A DNA stretch of 64,000 nt from Doryteuthis pealeii (GCA_023376005.1 CM042151.1:81140199-81204198), one strand, 5' to 3'; shown: positions 44,986-55,866, numbered from the stretch's first letter. Numbers and translations are program-made. The notes: generated by a model not told the origin, from the sequence alone.

Positions 44986-45054
44986 AATATAAGTTTAAAA
45001 CTGCTTATTCTGGAACTTCATGTAGCATGTCTTGTGTGGAGATAATCCTTCTCC

Positions 45055-45262
45055 AGGTCTATAACTGTTTCAAATTCAGAGTTTTCCTTTCCTAGACCGG
45101 TGGCTGTACCAAGGTTAAAGAGGACACTCTGTCATATTATTCACCCATTTCTGGAGGGAGAATAGTTAGATTCAAACCTTTCCAAAGGGTATTAATATTA
45201 TGTGAAATGCAAACAGTCTCATTCAGGATTGCCGAGTCCACTTTGTACACTATGAGCACCTC
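45055..45262 (-). mobile_element. Family S tRNA-derived SINE, diverged copy
   Basis: 'TTCAGAGTTTTCCTTTCCTA', 'GGTTAAAGAGGACACTCTG', 'CATTTCTGGAGGGAGAATAG' and 'AAAGGGTATTAATATTATG' parallel 24470-24600. The tRNA head is degraded. Confidence 0.6.
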
Positions 45263-45269
45263 ATTAAAT

Positions 45270-45940
45270 TACTGTTGCTTTCACTAAGTTACTTTTCAAA
45301 GGAACAAAAATTGAATAGATAAATAAAGTAATTTAATGAAAGTAAAACAATTCTATCTAAATTTGAAATAATTCCTAAAAGTTTTTTGTAATATGTAAAA
45401 TTCAATAAATAATAGAAAAAAAATAACATTATTAATTCAAAGCATAGCCAATCAAATATCAAATTATTATGGTATATTATCTTTTAAATCAAAATGTGTA
45501 CTGACATAAAACTACTCCAAAAAGAAAAATTAATGTCTCCTATTTAAAGTATGAAATTAAAAAAAAAAATTGAAACACATTTTTTAAAAAGAATTTTGAA
45601 TGTGTTTAAATGTTAAATATCAAATTACATTACTCATTTTATGTATGGATGTTCAAGGTTTGATAATTTTTAAACATTTTTTTTAAAGGTTTGATTATTG
45701 TATATTTAGTATAACAACATTAAAAAAAGGTGTGTGCTGTGCTCCAATTTTAGTATATTCTTCATTGCTTTACACCTTTTAATCTTTTTTTATTAATGTA
45801 CTTCATATCCAAAATAAATAAAATCCCAAATCTAGAATTATGTTCTTTCATTTTTATTCTCAGATTTTTGCTTCTTTTTATTTCTTCTCGGTTTTGTATA
45901 TTTCAAGACATTTGTTATAACTCAAGTATCAAAGTTCACA
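45270..45940. other. AT-rich intergenic, no feature
   Basis: No coding or repeat signal recognised. Confidence 0.4.
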
Positions 45941-46072
45941 GAGAAATAATAGGAAGAAATATGAGTATGAAGGATAGGGAAAAAGGTTTACTAAGCAAAG
46001 ATAAAAGGTGAACAGGGAAATAATAGGAAGAAACATGAGTATGAAGGATAGGGAAAAAGGTTTACTTAGTGC
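45941..46072. repeat. 74-bp tandem duplication
   Basis: 'AAATAATAGGAAGAAATATG' followed by 'AGTATGAAGGATAGGGAAAA' recurs 74 bp later with two or three differences (45944 and 46018). Two copies. Confidence 0.75.
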
Positions 46073-46394
46073 AACAGTTCCTGATAAAAAATTATTCTTG
46101 GTAAAGACATGTTACAACTGAGGTTTAAAGATGTAAATTTACTCCATTACACTGTATACAGCATCCAGTGACTGCTGGTCGTCCAACAGTGGTGTTTCGA
46201 TATGTAGGAGTCCATAAGAGAAAATTGCTTATCTGTTTGTCCTTACTTCACCACCAGTGCCCGACACGTCTTGCTGTTCTTACCTGGATGGTTTGTGAGA
46301 TGGGAGGTAAGTTATAATAACAAATAATAATAATATCCTTTCAGCTAGTATATTAGTTCTGAGACCTGTCAGCTGTTCCTTATAAACATTCATC

Positions 46395-46546
46395 TTAATT
46401 CTACAGAATATTTATGATCTTTCCACAGATTATCTAACATTGCCTTGAAGGAGTTTAGAGGTGAGGCATTCACTATTGATGTTGGTAGTTTATTCCATGT
46501 ATTCACCACTCTGTTATTACAATAATTTTGTCTTGCATTTATAACC
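46395..46546 (-). mobile_element. CR1-like LINE C-terminal fragment (3' part)
   Basis: Minus-strand translation: 'NARQNYCNNRVVNTWNKLP', 'TSIVNASPLNSFKAMLDNLW'. This is the extreme C-terminus of CR1/L2-like reverse transcriptases (RxxFFxxRVVxxWNxLPxxVVxAxSxxxFKxxLD). It continues at 47622-47840 after a 1,075-bp insertion. Confidence 0.75.
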
Positions 46547-47621
46547 CGTCGGTCGCTACTGAGCTAAAGGGCTCACAGAATTTCCGAAATTGACCGTCAA
46601 GATCGGATTTTCTGCATCAACCAAGGATTGCAGGGTCTCTATATTTGCCGAAAGTCTAGCCGAATGCCCACGTTGTGTTCAGATCTCAAACGACTAGAAA
46701 TCTGCTATAGAAACTGATTTCCAAGGTTAATGGCGGCCTAGTGGTCACATAAAAAACGACTCTTTCTCTTCAAACTTAAAAAAATTTATATTCAAATAAC
46801 ATTAGAATACAAACAATTATGTCTCAAGACTATGGGAGTGATGGGCCCGTAATTAATAACTTCTGGTCTTCTGCAAAGTATTGTGCAAAACAGTTTGTAA
46901 ATTGACTAAGTTTTCAAATGGTCTTAGCTGAAGTCAGTTTTTCTCGGCTCTCAGTATTTGCATTAATCTTCTCAGCTAGCCCAATCAGCTCATATGATTC
47001 TCAAGCAATCACATCTTCATCTGCTCTCCAGCCTGGTTTGGCTTCATCTCCTCTCAAACAAAAAACGTCTGAGTTAAATAATATTTCAATCAGAACAATT
47101 TTATTTCCGGCTGGCATGAAGATATTAGGAATTTTCTCTGCGCCTCCTACTTTAGCAGGGTAACCGCCCTCCTCTAGTTCCAACCAGCCAATCAAATTCA
47201 CTTCCGCCAAATCGACAGGGGCCTCAGTTCTTACGGCTACTTGAGTGTTTTTTAAAAATATATTTGATTTTCTTTAATTCCGATTTTCAATAAGAGTTTA
47301 TCTCCTTTCTTAAGTGGGAAGGAAAACAATAAAAAGATTCTCTTCCAGACAATCATGGTCAATTTCTTCCGAGCGACATCAGTTTGATTACTTCAAAGGA
47401 TCGTCTCCATCACTGCCGATTCTCGCTTCTGGGAGTTCCGACCTACTTGAGATTTTACTTCTGATATGGTCAGCCCTATCCCGGCCACCATCCGCCTCAA
47501 CTCTCCGGTCGAGGTCACCCAGCAAATCACATTGCCATTCTCCCTCCTTCCTTCCCCTTCCAACTTCAAAACCTGAATCAGGTCACACATTTGCTTTACA
47601 AAATTTTTTAAAGTATTTTTA
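46547..47621. mobile_element. Unidentified 1,075-bp insertion in a LINE
   Basis: Bounded by a 10-bp duplication with one mismatch, ATTTATAACC (46537-46546) and ATTTATGACC (47622-47631), exactly where the LINE reading is interrupted. Base composition is less AT-rich than around it. The left edge 'CGTCGGTCGCTACTGAGCTA' contains the complement of a tRNA A-box (TAGCTCAGTAG), and the right edge is AT-rich. Minus-strand frames at 47001-47210 and 47393-47590 look protein-like but match nothing I know. No RT or transposase motif. It may be a novel non-autonomous element or a retrocopy. Confidence 0.55.
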
Positions 47622-47840
47622 ATTTATGACCCCCAGTATTGATATTTTGAGCAATGTTTACTAGGTCAGAGTTTGTTGAATAAAAACATGCGTATATTTG
47701 TAGACTTCAACCATATCCCCTCTTGAACGTCGATAAACCAAACTTGGTAAGTCAATGTTCCTAAGTTTTTCTTCATACGAAAGGGATTTTAAATCATTCA
47801 CTAATTTAGTAGCTCTCCTGTGAACTCCCTCAAAGTTATT
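47622..47840 (-). mobile_element. CR1-like LINE C-terminal fragment (5' part)
   Basis: Minus-strand translation: 'FEGVHRRATKLVNDLKSLSY', 'EEKLRNIDLPSLVYRRSRGD', 'MVEVYKYTH', then 'DLVNIAQNINTGGHK' in a shifted frame. This is the segment upstream of the 46395-46546 piece in CR1/L2-like polymerases (QRRATK...L.YEERL..L.LP.L..RR.RGD.I..YK). Confidence 0.8.
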
Positions 47841-47949
47841 TAACTACTTTTTGAATTAAATAAAAAGTTTACCTTGAATAATAAATCTAATTAATTTTAA
47901 ATCGTTTTTAAAATGAAACATCTTGGAAATATAACACTGTAGTGTTATA

Positions 47950-48660
47950 GACTGATTGGTGATATCCGATTAGATACTTAAAAACAAAACAATTCAGTCT
48001 AGAATCGTACAAGCGACTTAGATTAGAGTACAAGTCAGTGGTGTGGTAAAGTCAACACTAGATAAAATTAATTACTCTGACACAAAGAAATTCTAATGGC
48101 TAAAAGTCGGTTGATGGTTGATATAACACAAATGACTTTTTGCTTATACAAATGTTTTCATATAAATATATTATCATTCTCGTAGCGTCGAAACAAGATG
48201 ATAAATAATTTTTGAACAAAACCAATCCTAATGGCAGAAATAGGTTGATGTAAGGCAGAGGTCTGTTTTATCATATTATCATTTACATGGAAACTCCAAA
48301 AGATAGGGAACCATTTTATCCAGGCTGAAAGTGGTTGTATTTAAGACGGATGTCTGACTGGATACTTAAAAATAACAATTGAGTCTAGAGTCATACAAGT
48401 GACTTAGATTAGAGTACAAGTCAGTGGTGTGGTAAAGTCAACACAAGATAAAATTAATTACTCTAACACAAAGAAATTCTAATGGCTAAAAGTCGGTTGA
48501 TGGTTGATATAACACAAATGACTTTTTGTTTATACAAATGTTTTCGCATAAATATATATTATCATTCTTGTAGCGTCGACACAAGATAGGAAGTAATTTT
48601 GAAGAAGGGGAATTCTAATGACAGAAATCAGTTGATGAAAAGGGAATGGCTGCTGACATA
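47950..48660. repeat. 390-bp tandem duplication
   Basis: 47985-48250 and 48373-48640 are about 90% alike ('AGTCTAGAATCGTACAAGCG', 'TAAAAGTCGGTTGATGGTTG', 'CACAAATGACTTTTTG', 'GTAGCGTCGA'), and the leader 'CTGATTGGTGATATCCGA' also has a counterpart near 48345. Period is about 388 bp. Two units, the second incomplete. It could be satellite-like DNA or internal repeats of a retroelement next to the LTR-like region. Confidence 0.75.
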
Positions 48661-48829
48661 TCCATATCTATTATTGTTCTTGTGGGGACTGTGTAAGATA
48701 AGGACATTTATTTAGCAAAAAACAGTTTAAAGAGTAAATCTTTAAAATGTTGATAATCTCAATTTACCCGTGTGGTTTTAGGCCAGTTCCTGGCAATTAT
48801 CATAGCAATTGACAGGACCATTTATACAA

Positions 48830-49625
48830 TAACAAGAATATTATCAGGTGCCTCACCAATCAGCGAACTGGGGCGGAGACTTGTTACCCACCTCCGAGAT
48901 AAGTAACCCAATGCCATTATTTTGATTGGCCGTCCAATCAAATGCGACCGCGTGGGTGGGGTTTCATACACCTCCTGATGTTTACACTGTAGGGCCATTG
49001 GTCCGGCGTTTCTATTGGCTGGCCAATGAGAGCCCTGGATTCGGGGGTTTGGAACCCATAAAAGAGGACCCAAAAGGGTCCCAGGCAGATTGGAGAGCTG
49101 GTTCTTGACCAGAGTGGAGAGCTGGTCCTTGACCAGATCGGACAGCTGGTTCTTGACCAGATTGGACAACTGCTTCCCTAGCAGATTGATAGCTCCATCT
49201 CATGGCCCTTGTCACCGTCTTTACTTTGTCGTCTTGTTGCTCAAAGTCCTGAATTTGAATCAGAACACAGCATATATCGCCAGTCAGTCCACAAAATACC
49301 GACTCAACCTCAACTCGATATCCCTTTGTGGTTGTACATGATTTTTAATCACTGTATGATTAATAAAGGTATTTTATTGTTAAAAACGCGTTCGTGTTAA
49401 TTGTGGAACAACCTTGATGAACTTGGTCATTTTCAGATACAGCCCGGAACAAGCACTTCAACTTTCCTGTGGGTCAAAGAACACCCATCGCGTTAGATTC
49501 GACGCCGCGACAACATCGTACTACATTTAGAGCCGCGTGCAGCAAAACCAACATCGTATTACATTTGGTCCCGTGACCAGATCATAATATTACATTTGGC
49601 ACCCCGACCAACATAGTTTTACAGA
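48830..49625 (+). repeat. LTR-like segment
   Basis: GC-richer than its surroundings. Promoter-like order: CCAAT boxes (48840-49030, including 'GGCTGGCCAATGAG'), a TATA-like 'CCATAAAAGAGG' at 49058, 30-bp tandem units and a polyadenylation signal 'TTAATAAAGG' near 49360. After this, three 'ACATTTGG'-type words with 'GGCACCCCGACC' could be the primer-binding end of a Gypsy-type element. No gag-pol follows, so it may be a solo LTR. Exact ends not fixed. Confidence 0.45.
49090..49195. repeat. 30-bp minisatellite, about four units
   Basis: 'GAGCTGGTTCTTGACCAGA' repeats at 30-bp spacing, the last unit diverged ('CTGCTTCCCTAGCAGATTG'). Each unit is itself partly palindromic (CTGGTTCTTGACCAG). Confidence 0.8.
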
Positions 49626-49904
49626 AACATAAACAGGCATAAAAAAAACTGAGCCCTGATTTTACTTTAAAAAAAAAACTAATTAAAATTAATTGAATAC
49701 ATTATTTATAGTCAAATTTTTGTTTTAGTTGAAAAATAGTTGGAGTGAAGCAATGCACAACATGTTAGCACTAACCATAGTGAGTACCTTTCAACTGATT
49801 TGGTCATGCGATATATGCTACAAACTAGTACATGCCAAAATGCATACTATAAATTCCAGAATTAGATTACATGCATGTTCATATTTTCAGCTTTCAAATC
49901 CTAC

Positions 49905-50100
49905 ATAGAGTGAAGCAACAGCTGGGCAGCAAGGGAGTCTATCCCCTTTTCACTAGCACTATACCAGGGAGATTGTTTTTGTGTTTGAGGTGGAGAGCCA
50001 CGCCTACCATCAGTTCCCCACTTTCCCGCACAAGTCCAAACTGTGCTGCTCTTAAGTTTTTGAGAGCTGGTATCAACCCTTGTTATTCCTAGGAACAGAT
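49905..50100 (-). mobile_element. Family B tRNA-derived SINE, partial
   Basis: 'GGGAGTCTATCCCCTTTTCA', 'ACCAGGGAGATTG', 'CTACCATCAGTTCCCCAC' and 'GAGCTGGTATCAACCC' give the family in minus orientation. The A-box end is degraded. Confidence 0.65.
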
Positions 50101-50514
50101 GAACCAAAGGACAAAGACATTGATGATGATGCACTAGGCATTAAACCCATGAGATGATAGGCAGATTATATGTGTCAAGAAAAGAAGGAAGAAGAATGCT
50201 CACCAGTATTGAGGATAGGATAGATGCAACAATTTGTAACTCAGAGAATATACAAAAAGAGTAAAGAAAGACTAATTACAGCAAACAGTAACAGCAATTA
50301 CAACATATGGATAAATAGAAAAATAACAAAAACTAGTAAACAGAAATAGGAAGAAAAACAACTGTATAGATACTTCAAGCGGCAAATTGGGAAGATTGCA
50401 CATGATAAGAACTGGGAATAGCTAAGAAATGTAAACCATGAGAGAAACTGAATCCCTCATAACAGCAGCACAAAATAATGCCATAAGTGTAACTCTCACT
50501 GAATTGACCTGATA

Positions 50515-50757
50515 TAATAAAATCATTGTCCAATGCATTTTTATAATGAAATCATTGTCCAATGTATTTTTGTAATAAGATCATTGTCCAATGCATTTTT
50601 AGAATAAAATCAATGCCCAATTCATTTTTAGGGTAAAAATCATTGTCCAATGCATTTTTTATAATAAAATCATTGTCCAATGCACTTTTAGAGTAAAAGT
50701 CATTGTCCAATGCTTTTTTAGGGTAAAAATCATTGTCCAATGCATTTTAGAATAAAA
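50515..50757. repeat. 30-bp tandem repeat, eight units
   Basis: 'AATCATTGTCCAATGCATTT' plus about ten bases repeats eight times. Because the period is 30, a minus-strand frame of 62 codons repeats a ten-residue ALDNDFYPKN unit. Stop-free translation here is a by-product of the period and not evidence of a gene. Confidence 0.85.
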
Positions 50758-50879
50758 GACCTGGACATGGCTAAGAAACCATAAGAGAGAAACTGAATCT
50801 TTCATAGCGGCAGCACAATATTATGCCATAAGTGTAACTATCACTAAATTGACCTGTTAGCTGTGCCTTATTTTTATAA

Positions 50880-51240
50880 CTGCGAAAGGCACTGGGCATG
50901 TCAGGAGAATGGAAAATGGCCGCATCCCAAAAGATGACAAATTAGTAAAAAGCTACCAATTGGTAGTTAGACCACACCTATGCTTTAAAGATGTCTGCGG
51001 TAGAGACATGAGGATATGCCACATTGACACAAACACGTGGGAGGTAAATGCAAAAAATCAAGTGTCATGGTACCTTAATATTAAATAAGGCAAGGAGAGG
51101 GGTGAGGCGGAAAGGAGAGTAGCCTCGACCGCAAAGAGAGCCAGAAAGAGGGAGAAAAGACAGCAGCCCCAGAGAGCATTACAGTTTGTTTGCAGTCAGT
51201 GCACCAAAGATTGTCACCCAGGAATTGGTCTACACAGTCA
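50880..51240 (+). mobile_element. LINE C-terminal remnant
   Basis: Plus-strand translation: 'GHVRRMENGRIPKD', then 'RPHLCFKDVCGRDMRICHID', 'TNTWEVNA', and after a frame change 'GKERGEAERRVASTAKRARK' with 'FVCSQCTKDCHPGIGLHSH' before a stop. This is the classical tail of an RTE/Nimbus-like LINE: GH..RM...RIPK, GRP.LR.KD.CKRD, and the C-terminal CxxC...H zinc-like knob. Same family as 24725-25010. Confidence 0.8.
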
Positions 51241-51269
51241 CTAGGGCAGATAATTTTTTTTTGGGGGGG

Positions 51270-51740
51270 GGGGGACACCTCACCATCGTCCTTAATGGAT
51301 GGAAAGGTGCCAACAATTTTTATATAGTTGTTTTTGAAATATCAATTTAACTATAACCACAATATCCAGTCTGGGAGTAGGTTTGTGGGTTTTATTTATT
51401 CCATTTTATGCTGACGATTATTTGCTGCAATCTATGTGACCCTAAGCAGAAATGGGTAAGGGGAACTTATATAAAAACCTGATTTACTTTACCCTGCTGA
51501 TTAGGACAGTTGATATGGTCAAAATTTGTGACATTTCTTTCTTATTTTCTATTTCTTTTGAAAAGTATTTGCTGTTATAATGATAATAATGAAATTTATT
51601 GTGGACAGTGCTCAGGTGCACCAGAACTCATCAAAGTATCATGTCAAGTACACAGAATAATGTATTAGTGTCAGGAACATGAACAGTTTAGAGTAATAAT
51701 ATGCATGTATGTGTGCGCGTGTGTGCATATGTGTGTGGAG
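51270..51740. other. Intergenic, no firm feature
   Basis: Begins with a G-run (51262-51274) followed by 'GACACCTCACCATCGTCCTT', a word also seen near 55120 and 58800. The rest is unassigned. Confidence 0.4.
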
Positions 51741-51749
51741 AGGGGCATC

Positions 51750-52270
51750 AGGTATAGTGTCGGCAGACTACAGGAAGCATGGAGGCTTTGAAAGATTCAG
51801 TGTTTCGGCAGCCTACAACAGATGCGGGCAGCTCATTCCATGCCTCCACAATTCTGAGCATGAAGAAATGTTTCCGAAAGTCATGTGAGCAGTGCTGTTT
51901 TCTGACTTTGTAGGCATTGCCCACGTGTGTTAGAAACATTGAGATCAAAAAGGTGCTCAAGGTTGCTGTTGTTAAGGTGATTAATGACCTTATCAGCATT
52001 TACCAGGTCAGTTGCTAGACGCCGAAGTTTCAATGAATCCATTTCCAGGGCAGCGAGACATTCAGAGTATGGTAGATGCCTGATGGAGGGTATTCGTTTG
52101 GTTGCACGTCTGTACAGTTTCTAGGAGGTTAATATTCTGAGCAAGATAGGGGTTCCAGACTGGTGATGCAAATTCCAAGTGTGGTCGCACCATAGCTTTG
52201 TACAGCTTTAAATAGATAGCCGGTGAGTGGCTGATAAAGGTCTTGCTGAGTGACACTAGGACACCCTCGG
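51750..52270 (-). mobile_element. CR1-like LINE C-terminal fragment
   Basis: Minus-strand translation: 'LKLYKAMVRPHLEFASPVWN', 'PYLAQNINLLETVQ', 'LAALEMDSLKLRRLATDLVN', 'LFDLNVSNTRG', 'HDFRKHFFMLRIVEAWNELP' and 'ASVVGCRNTESFKASM'. This order is the post-catalytic part of CR1-clade reverse transcriptases. One or two frame changes are present. A distinct lineage from the 46395-47840 copy. Confidence 0.85.
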
Positions 52271-52279
52271 CCTTTTTGA

Positions 52280-52615
52280 CAATTTATCTTTTCATTGAAT
52301 CTTATTTGTTTCTTCCTTGTACAGTTTCATGGTTTTTATTGAAATAAACTTGATGATATCAGTAAGAAGCATCAGCATTCTTTGCATGAAAACCAGTGGC
52401 AATTAAAATAATGACCAATTATATTGAAGTGAAAATAGATAATAAACAACAAAATAGCAAGTGTAGGACGTGCGGACACAGATGAAATGGTTTATCACAT
52501 GATAACACAAAGGGAGTACAAGATTAGGCATGACTGAGTGGGAAAGGTGATCTATTGGGAAATATGCTGACTGTATTCCCTGAAGATGGGTAAGATCTTC
52601 CCTAAAAGCATGTAT
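52280..52615. other. Intergenic, no feature
   Basis: No recognisable coding or repeat signal. Confidence 0.4.
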
Positions 52616-52617
52616 TG

Positions 52618-52770
52618 GGTATGACACTAAACTGTATTTGATGGTAAGGTTTCAGTTCTGGAGATCTGAAGAGTGCAGAGTACCCCTTCATTGCCATTAC
52701 TCCCAGGTCCACTCTGATTCAGAGTGATTGCACCTATTAAGACCCCATCTATGGGTCAAATAGATCTGTT
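52618..52770 (+). mobile_element. Family A' fragment
   Basis: 'GACACTAAACTGTATTTGAT', 'CATTGCCATTACTCCCAGG', 'TCCACTCTGATTCAGAGTG' and 'CCCATCTATGGGTCAAATAG'. The shared 3' domain of A/A'. Confidence 0.6.
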
Positions 52771-52777
52771 TAAAAAT

Positions 52778-52920
52778 TTGGACCATATGACATTTAGGCA
52801 CCCCTTTTGCGATCTCGATTCATAAGGACATGTTTTTCATTTACACCATCAAAATCTGGTTGTTTGTTAGAGGTTAGGGGTAGGTTGGGTTGGGTTAGTA
52901 GTTAGTTTTATAATTTACAT
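52778..52920. mobile_element. M3 fold-back, left half only
   Basis: 'GGACCATATGACATTTAGG', 'GCGATCTCGATTCATAAGG', 'CATTTACACCATCAAAATCT' and 'GGTTAGGGGTAGG' form the left arm and centre of M3. The right arm is absent. Confidence 0.65.
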
Positions 52921-53004
52921 TTTCTATAAATATTATATGTGTGTGTATTTATTTGAATCCCAACAATGTCAAGATGTGACACAAAGTATTTCTCTGAATG
53001 TTTG

Positions 53005-53485
53005 AGATGAGGTTTGAAGATTAGTATTATCTGCATTATTCGGACTATTGTCCTCATCTTCATTGTTATTTGTACAATTGGACACATGGCCTAGTGGATA
53101 AGGTAGTTAGGCTAAGACAGTTCTAAGTGACAGTTATCTCTGGAACCCGAGTTCAATCCTGAGTGAAGGCAGTAAGAAAAATAATTATCACAACTCCTAC
53201 CCCAGCTATGGTTAGCGGAATGAGAACAGGATACCCCCGTGAACTAAATAAAGGGTTAGGTTCAAAGTTCTGTGATGGCTCCCGATTACGACAAGAAAGT
53301 TCCCGAGTTCGAAAAGAAGGTTCCCCAGTCCGACAAGAAATACCTGAAGAAGGCTGGAGGGCATATCGGCCGAAACGTTGTTCAAATAACAATGAAGATG
53401 GGGACAATAGGCCGAACAATCTCCTGCTGGGTGGATTTAAAAGTTGCTTAGATTTTGTTGGCATCCTCTTTAAGAGTGCCTCAGG
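53005..53485 (+). mobile_element. Family D element
   Basis: 'GAGATGAGGTTTGAAGATTA' and 'CTATTGTCCTCATCTTCATT' open it. A tRNA-like segment (53095-53160, with 'GGCCTAGTGGATAAGG' and B-box 'CGAGTTCAATCCTGAG') follows, then the 'ATGAGAACAGGATACCCC' block, the 21-bp REPS-coding units and the core 'GGCCGAAACGTTG', closing with 'ATGGGGACAATAG'. The tRNA-like part recurs in the noisy copy near 6070, so it may be integral to the family. Confidence 0.7.
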
Positions 53486-53629
53486 CACCAGGTAATATAC
53501 CCAGTCCTTATGAATTTTAGATGATGGGGGGGTAGATGATGCCTGGGGAAAAGTCCCCCCTGAAATTAAACTGATAATTTTAATCATCTCAGTTTGAAAG
53601 TCTGAGGAGTAATATATACGAATATAATA

Positions 53630-54145
53630 TATTCATCATTTCTCTGAATTTTTGAGATGAGGCTTGATAATTAGTATTATTTGGACTATTGTCCTCATCT
53701 TCCTTGATATCTGTACAATGTTTCAACCAGGTATTTCTTGTTGGACTCGGGAACCTCCTCAGACTCTGGAACCTTCTTTTTGAACTCAGGAACATTCTTG
53801 TCATAAACGGGAACCTTCTTGTTGTAATCATGAGCCATCACAGAACTTTGAACCTAACCCATTATTCAGTACACAGGGGTATCCTGTTCTCATTCCACTA
53901 ACCATAACCTGTACCCCAGTGATGGTTAGCAAATGAGAATAGGATACCCTCATGGACTGAATAAAGGGTTAGATTCAAAGTTCTATGATGGCTCCCAATT
54001 ATGACAAGAGCTTCCCCAATTACGACAAGAACGTTGCTGAGTTCGAAGAGAAGGTTCCAGTGTCTGACAAGAAATATCTGAAGAAGGCCAGAGGGTAAAT
54101 CGGCCAAAATGAGTTGAGGACAATAGTCCGAATAATACAAATACA
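53630..54145. mobile_element. Family D element, full palindromic form
   Basis: 'GATGAGGCTTGATAATTAG' through 'GGTATCCTGTTCTCATTCC' (53630-53900) is mirrored by 'ATGAGAATAGGATACCCTC' through 'GAGTTGAGGACAATAG' (53930-54130). Each half carries four or five 21-bp units. The overall fold-back is about 515 bp and may be the parent form of the single-arm copies. Confidence 0.7.
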
Positions 54146-54159
54146 TTCACCATCTGTGT

Positions 54160-55300
54160 ATGTATATGACGTTGGACACAGACACACATTATGGTGACAA
54201 TACTTATATGTTTTATACTTTATTGTATGTAAACCCACCCTCGTGGTGTGGGTCCAGTGGCTTCAGCCCTGGATCTTTACAAGTTAATAGCGTTGATCCC
54301 AGGGGGGTTCCCCAGGCAATACCTGCCCCCTTAACTTTATTGCCCAGCACTCCCCTTGAGGGAGAATGCGACGGGATTGACGCAATTTTTTCCACCTGCC
54401 ATCCATGAGTCTCAGCTTGAGGGTGGTCCCACGTAAATAGAGCCTTTGTGCGTGACCTTGTACAAGTGGGGTATGAGGGAAAATACCATGTTCTATACTT
54501 TATTGATTTATTGATTGAACATATTTCCTTCATAAACAATGTGCACCAAAGAAAAAAAAATCCAACGAATTAGCCAACCAACAAAATAAAGGAACCATCA
54601 ACAGAAAACCCCAACCAACAATGAAATAAACCAACGCAAATATCAAAACCAACAAAAAAACAACCTACCAGCAAACGAACGAGTTCCTCAACAAAACCAA
54701 AAATGACAAAAGATTTATAAAAAAAAATTTTTTTTTTTAATTTACACACACTCTTGACTTTCCACATACATACAAAATTGACTTTCCACATACACAACCC
54801 TACAGAGCTCCACTCTTAGGTGAGGGAATGTTTTGGGGATTAGAAAATAGAAAAATAGAATAAAAAAGCAACGGCCTCCCATGGGGCCTTGACCAGAAGA
54901 ATGCTTTGCGCATGTCCAACAAAAAGGCCTGATTCCCTTTCCCCAAAAGAATCCTTCATTCATTCGGACGGAGGCCGCAACAGAGTGTAGTTCGCTACAA
55001 ACTTTATCCTACCCCATAATACACAGGAGGGACTTTATGTTGTTGCTCATTGTTTGATTTGCTTGTTGACTGGTCTGTTCGGCCACTCATGCAGTTGCAA
55101 ATAAAAAAAAAAAAGTGGACACTATGTCTTTAGTAGACAGAAAGATGCCAACAAACTTTATTGATTCATTGATTGAACATATTTCCTTCATAAACAATGC
55201 AAACCATAAACTCAATAATACACATAAACAATAATACACATATCCACAATGCAGAACTTAAACCCAATAATACACATGCACGCGCTCACAGATATATATA
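54160..55300. other. Repeat-like, unassigned
   Basis: 54220-54480 is GC-richer ('GGTGTGGGTCCAGTGGCTTC', 'CAATACCTGCCCCC') and looks like an old element. 'ACTTTATTGATTTATTGATT' with 'GAACATATTTCCTTCATAAA' occurs twice (54498, 55154). 'GACACTATGTCTTTAGTAGA' near 55120 is shared with 58800. No protein recognised. Confidence 0.4.
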
Positions 55301-55329
55301 TTTTGTTTAACTCAATGGACAATTCTTGT

Positions 55330-55470
55330 CGGAATAGCAGTAGCAATTAGGAGGGGAGGCTCACTGCTACTGTTTGTTTAAAAGAAACTTTTGAGCCCCT
55401 CCTCCTACTAATTCCTACTGCTACTGTTTGTTTAAAAAGAAACAATGGAAACATATCACCAGTTCCACAC
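55330..55470. repeat. Inverted and direct GCTACTGTTTG repeat
   Basis: 'CTGCTACTGTTTGTTTAAAA' and 'GAAAC' occur twice in direct orientation (55364, 55419), and the segment between contains a partial mirror of 'GCAGTAGCAATTAGGAGGGG'. A short local rearrangement next to a 'CCTGATGATGGCAC' motif. Confidence 0.5.
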
Positions 55471-55639
55471 CTGATGATGGCACTAAGTTGTGCAGAAATG
55501 CGGCATATCAACCCGTCCAGGGTTATATCATGCCGAGCCAATTGTGTGTAATTGGTTTAATAATGTGTTAGCATTATTGGGAATCATACTCTATGACATT
55601 GATTTGTTTCATGTCTATATTCTACCCTCAAAAAGGAGA

Positions 55640-55800
55640 AAATATCCTCTATGTTAAATTCATACACCAATTCCACCAGGATATCAAAAAGATGGCCAGG
55701 CAGTTAGAAAGGATCAAACAAAAACTCTTCCGACAAGAATTGTCCCTTGAGTTCAACAAAACATGTTTAAAAAGAAAAAATGCTGCCAAAATATACTTGT
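55640..55800 (+). mobile_element. Retroelement-like peptide, plus copy
   Basis: Translates as IHQFHQDIKKMARQLERIKQ, then KLFRQELSLEFNKTCL and KNAAKIY, running into a (TA)n tract. A homologous peptide lies inverted at 55860-56060. The pattern (basic coiled segment, then FN.TC....LPKY) recalls the N-terminal segment of Penelope-like or related retroelement ORFs. I am not certain of the family. Confidence 0.5.
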
Positions 55801-55866
55801 ATATATATATATATATGAGTAAGAAAAGGTGGAATGAAAACATCATATATATATATATATATATAT
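55800..55866. repeat. (TA)n microsatellites between inverted copies
   Basis: Two TA tracts (55801-55816, 55846-55866) lie precisely where each peptide copy reads ...KY(IY)n, as if the repeat grew from codons TAT/ATA of the element. Confidence 0.75.
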
